Shown here piece by piece: positions 7,310 to 7,722 of a stretch of DNA of 7,722 nt. A program made the translations under genes and the position numbers. The notes beneath the pieces were generated by a model. That model was not told the origin of the DNA and did not search any database. It saw only the letters and a program-made list of their open reading frames with translations. The stretch is from Anaerolineae bacterium (GTDB taxonomy: Bacteria; Chloroflexota; Anaerolineae; JAFGEY01): positions 1 to 7,722 of the forward strand of contig JAFGIE010000037.1 in assembly GCA_016929775.1 (NCBI GenBank), in the 5' to 3' direction. Within the stretch, counting starts at the first letter, position 1; every line of letters begins with the position of its first letter.

Positions 7310-7326
7310 AGAAAGGATCGATCCTT
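7310..7326 (+). promoter_or_regulatory. Ribosome binding site and 14-bp palindrome over the TTG start of the DUF1232 gene
   Basis: AGAAAGGA (7310-7317) lies seven bases before the TTG at 7325. The stretch AAGGATCGATCCTT (7313-7326) is a perfect palindrome that includes the AGGA core and the first two bases of the start codon. In RNA, AAGG could pair with CCUU and partly hide both elements, and the DNA palindrome could also be a protein site. With a 4-bp stem and 6-base loop the hairpin would be weak. Confidence 0.6.
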
Positions 7327-7681
7327 GACCGAGTATGCCGATCGCGATTTCGAGGACTTGGACGTGCCGGAGGAGGGGCCCGTGCTGCCCCCGAGGCGAC
7401 CTTGGTGGGCCAAAGGGCTCGCCTGGGCGACGGTCGCCCTGGGGACGCTGTACATGATCAACCCCACAGCCGGGGTGTTTGAGCTGCTGCCTGACGCGCT
7501 CCCGGTGTTGGGAAACCTCGACGAGGCGGCAGTGCTTTTCTTGATGTTCAGCGCGATGCGCTACCTGGGCATGCGACTGCCCGAGTTCGTCGAACGCTGG
7601 GCGCGCCCACCGGCGCAGCTCGCGGCGCCCACGGATGCCGCGCGCCAGGAGCGCGGGCAGACCAGGCATCTGCAGCGCTAG
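7325..7681 (+). CDS. DUF1232-family small membrane-associated protein
   Basis: This is a 118-aa protein with the DUF1232 hallmark. Residues 43-69 contain YMINP, then ELLPDALPVLGNLDEAA, matching the family pattern of a Pro-Asp-x-x-Pro core followed by Gly and acidic residues. Two hydrophobic stretches (about 31-45 and 67-83) flank that core and could be short membrane helices. The first 25 residues are acidic and proline-rich, and the last 30 or so are polar, basic and probably disordered. The family's function is unknown. The TTG start is chosen because a good ribosome site precedes it and the next in-frame Met (residue 44) would remove the first hydrophobic segment. It lies 19 bases after the HD gene, so the two are almost surely co-transcribed. 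Confidence 0.85.
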   Translation: MTEYADRDFEDLDVPEEGPVLPPRRPWWAKGLAWATVALGTLYMINPTAGVFELLPDALPVLGNLDEAAVLFLMFSAMRYLGMRLPEFVERWARPPAQLAAPTDAARQERGQTRHLQR

Positions 7682-7703
7682 CTGCGGCGGCGCCGACCGG
7701 CGC
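7672..7703 (+). terminator. Weak tandem hairpins around the last stop codon
   Basis: GCAGC (7672-7676) can pair with GCTGC (7681-7685) across the stop codon. GCGCC (7690-7694) can pair with GGCGC (7699-7703). Stems are only 5 bp and no T-tract follows, so a terminator role is doubtful. The window ends 19 bases later with nothing else recognisable. Confidence 0.2.
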
Positions 7704-7722
7704 ATACCTGCGACCCCCAGGA

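Noticed and set aside
6487..7467. 326-codon open frame on the minus strand
   Set aside because: It covers the HD gene and its junctions. The HD motifs and ribosome site on the + strand are clear, while the minus product is rich in Arg, His and Asp with no recognisable family.
1..7722. CRISPR array, tRNA or rRNA genes, insertion sequences
   Set aside because: No regularly spaced direct repeats, cloverleaf-like or rRNA-like stretches, transposase motifs or terminal inverted repeats were seen; the window is almost entirely filled by protein-coding genes.

Overview
The window is GC-rich, gene-dense bacterial DNA. Every credible gene lies on the + strand with gaps of -4, -4, 85, 38, 41 and 19 bases, so it reads as one long operon or two consecutive ones. 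No marker gene fixes the taxonomy. The high GC, the style of the oligopeptide-type ATPases, the GTG and TTG starts and the HD/DUF1232 pair would suit a Chloroflexota-like or other high-GC thermophile-related bacterium, but that is a low-confidence inference.

Layout. Bases 1-135 hold the last 44 codons of an inner-membrane permease of the oligopeptide/dipeptide (Opp/Dpp) ABC family. Two ATPase genes follow (132-1100 DppD/OppD type, 1097-2134 DppF/OppF type), each start overlapping the previous stop in ATGA. After an 85-base spacer with a perfect 12-bp inverted repeat comes a gene for a 532-aa cobalamin-binding-type radical SAM protein with an N-terminal SEC-C zinc motif (2220-3818). Next is an 877-aa protein that appears cytoplasmic (3857-6490). 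It looks like a beta-sandwich / alpha-helical toroid / beta-sandwich protein of the kind seen in polysaccharide lyases and glycosidases, but I cannot assign it to a family. Then come an HD-domain phosphohydrolase (6532-7305, GTG start) and a small DUF1232 membrane-associated protein (7325-7681, TTG start). The last 41 bases hold only weak potential hairpins.

How the parts may work together. Opp/Dpp-type importers carry peptides, but in several bacterial lineages they also carry oligosaccharides. A large enzyme-like protein without a signal peptide next to such an importer suggests that the imported compound is degraded or modified inside the cell. The radical SAM protein between them could carry out a difficult step on the same substrate. 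This makes the block 1-6490 a candidate uptake-and-processing locus of unknown substrate. The HD and DUF1232 genes may only be co-transcribed neighbours. The substrate-binding protein and first permease expected for the transporter are not in the window and probably lie upstream.
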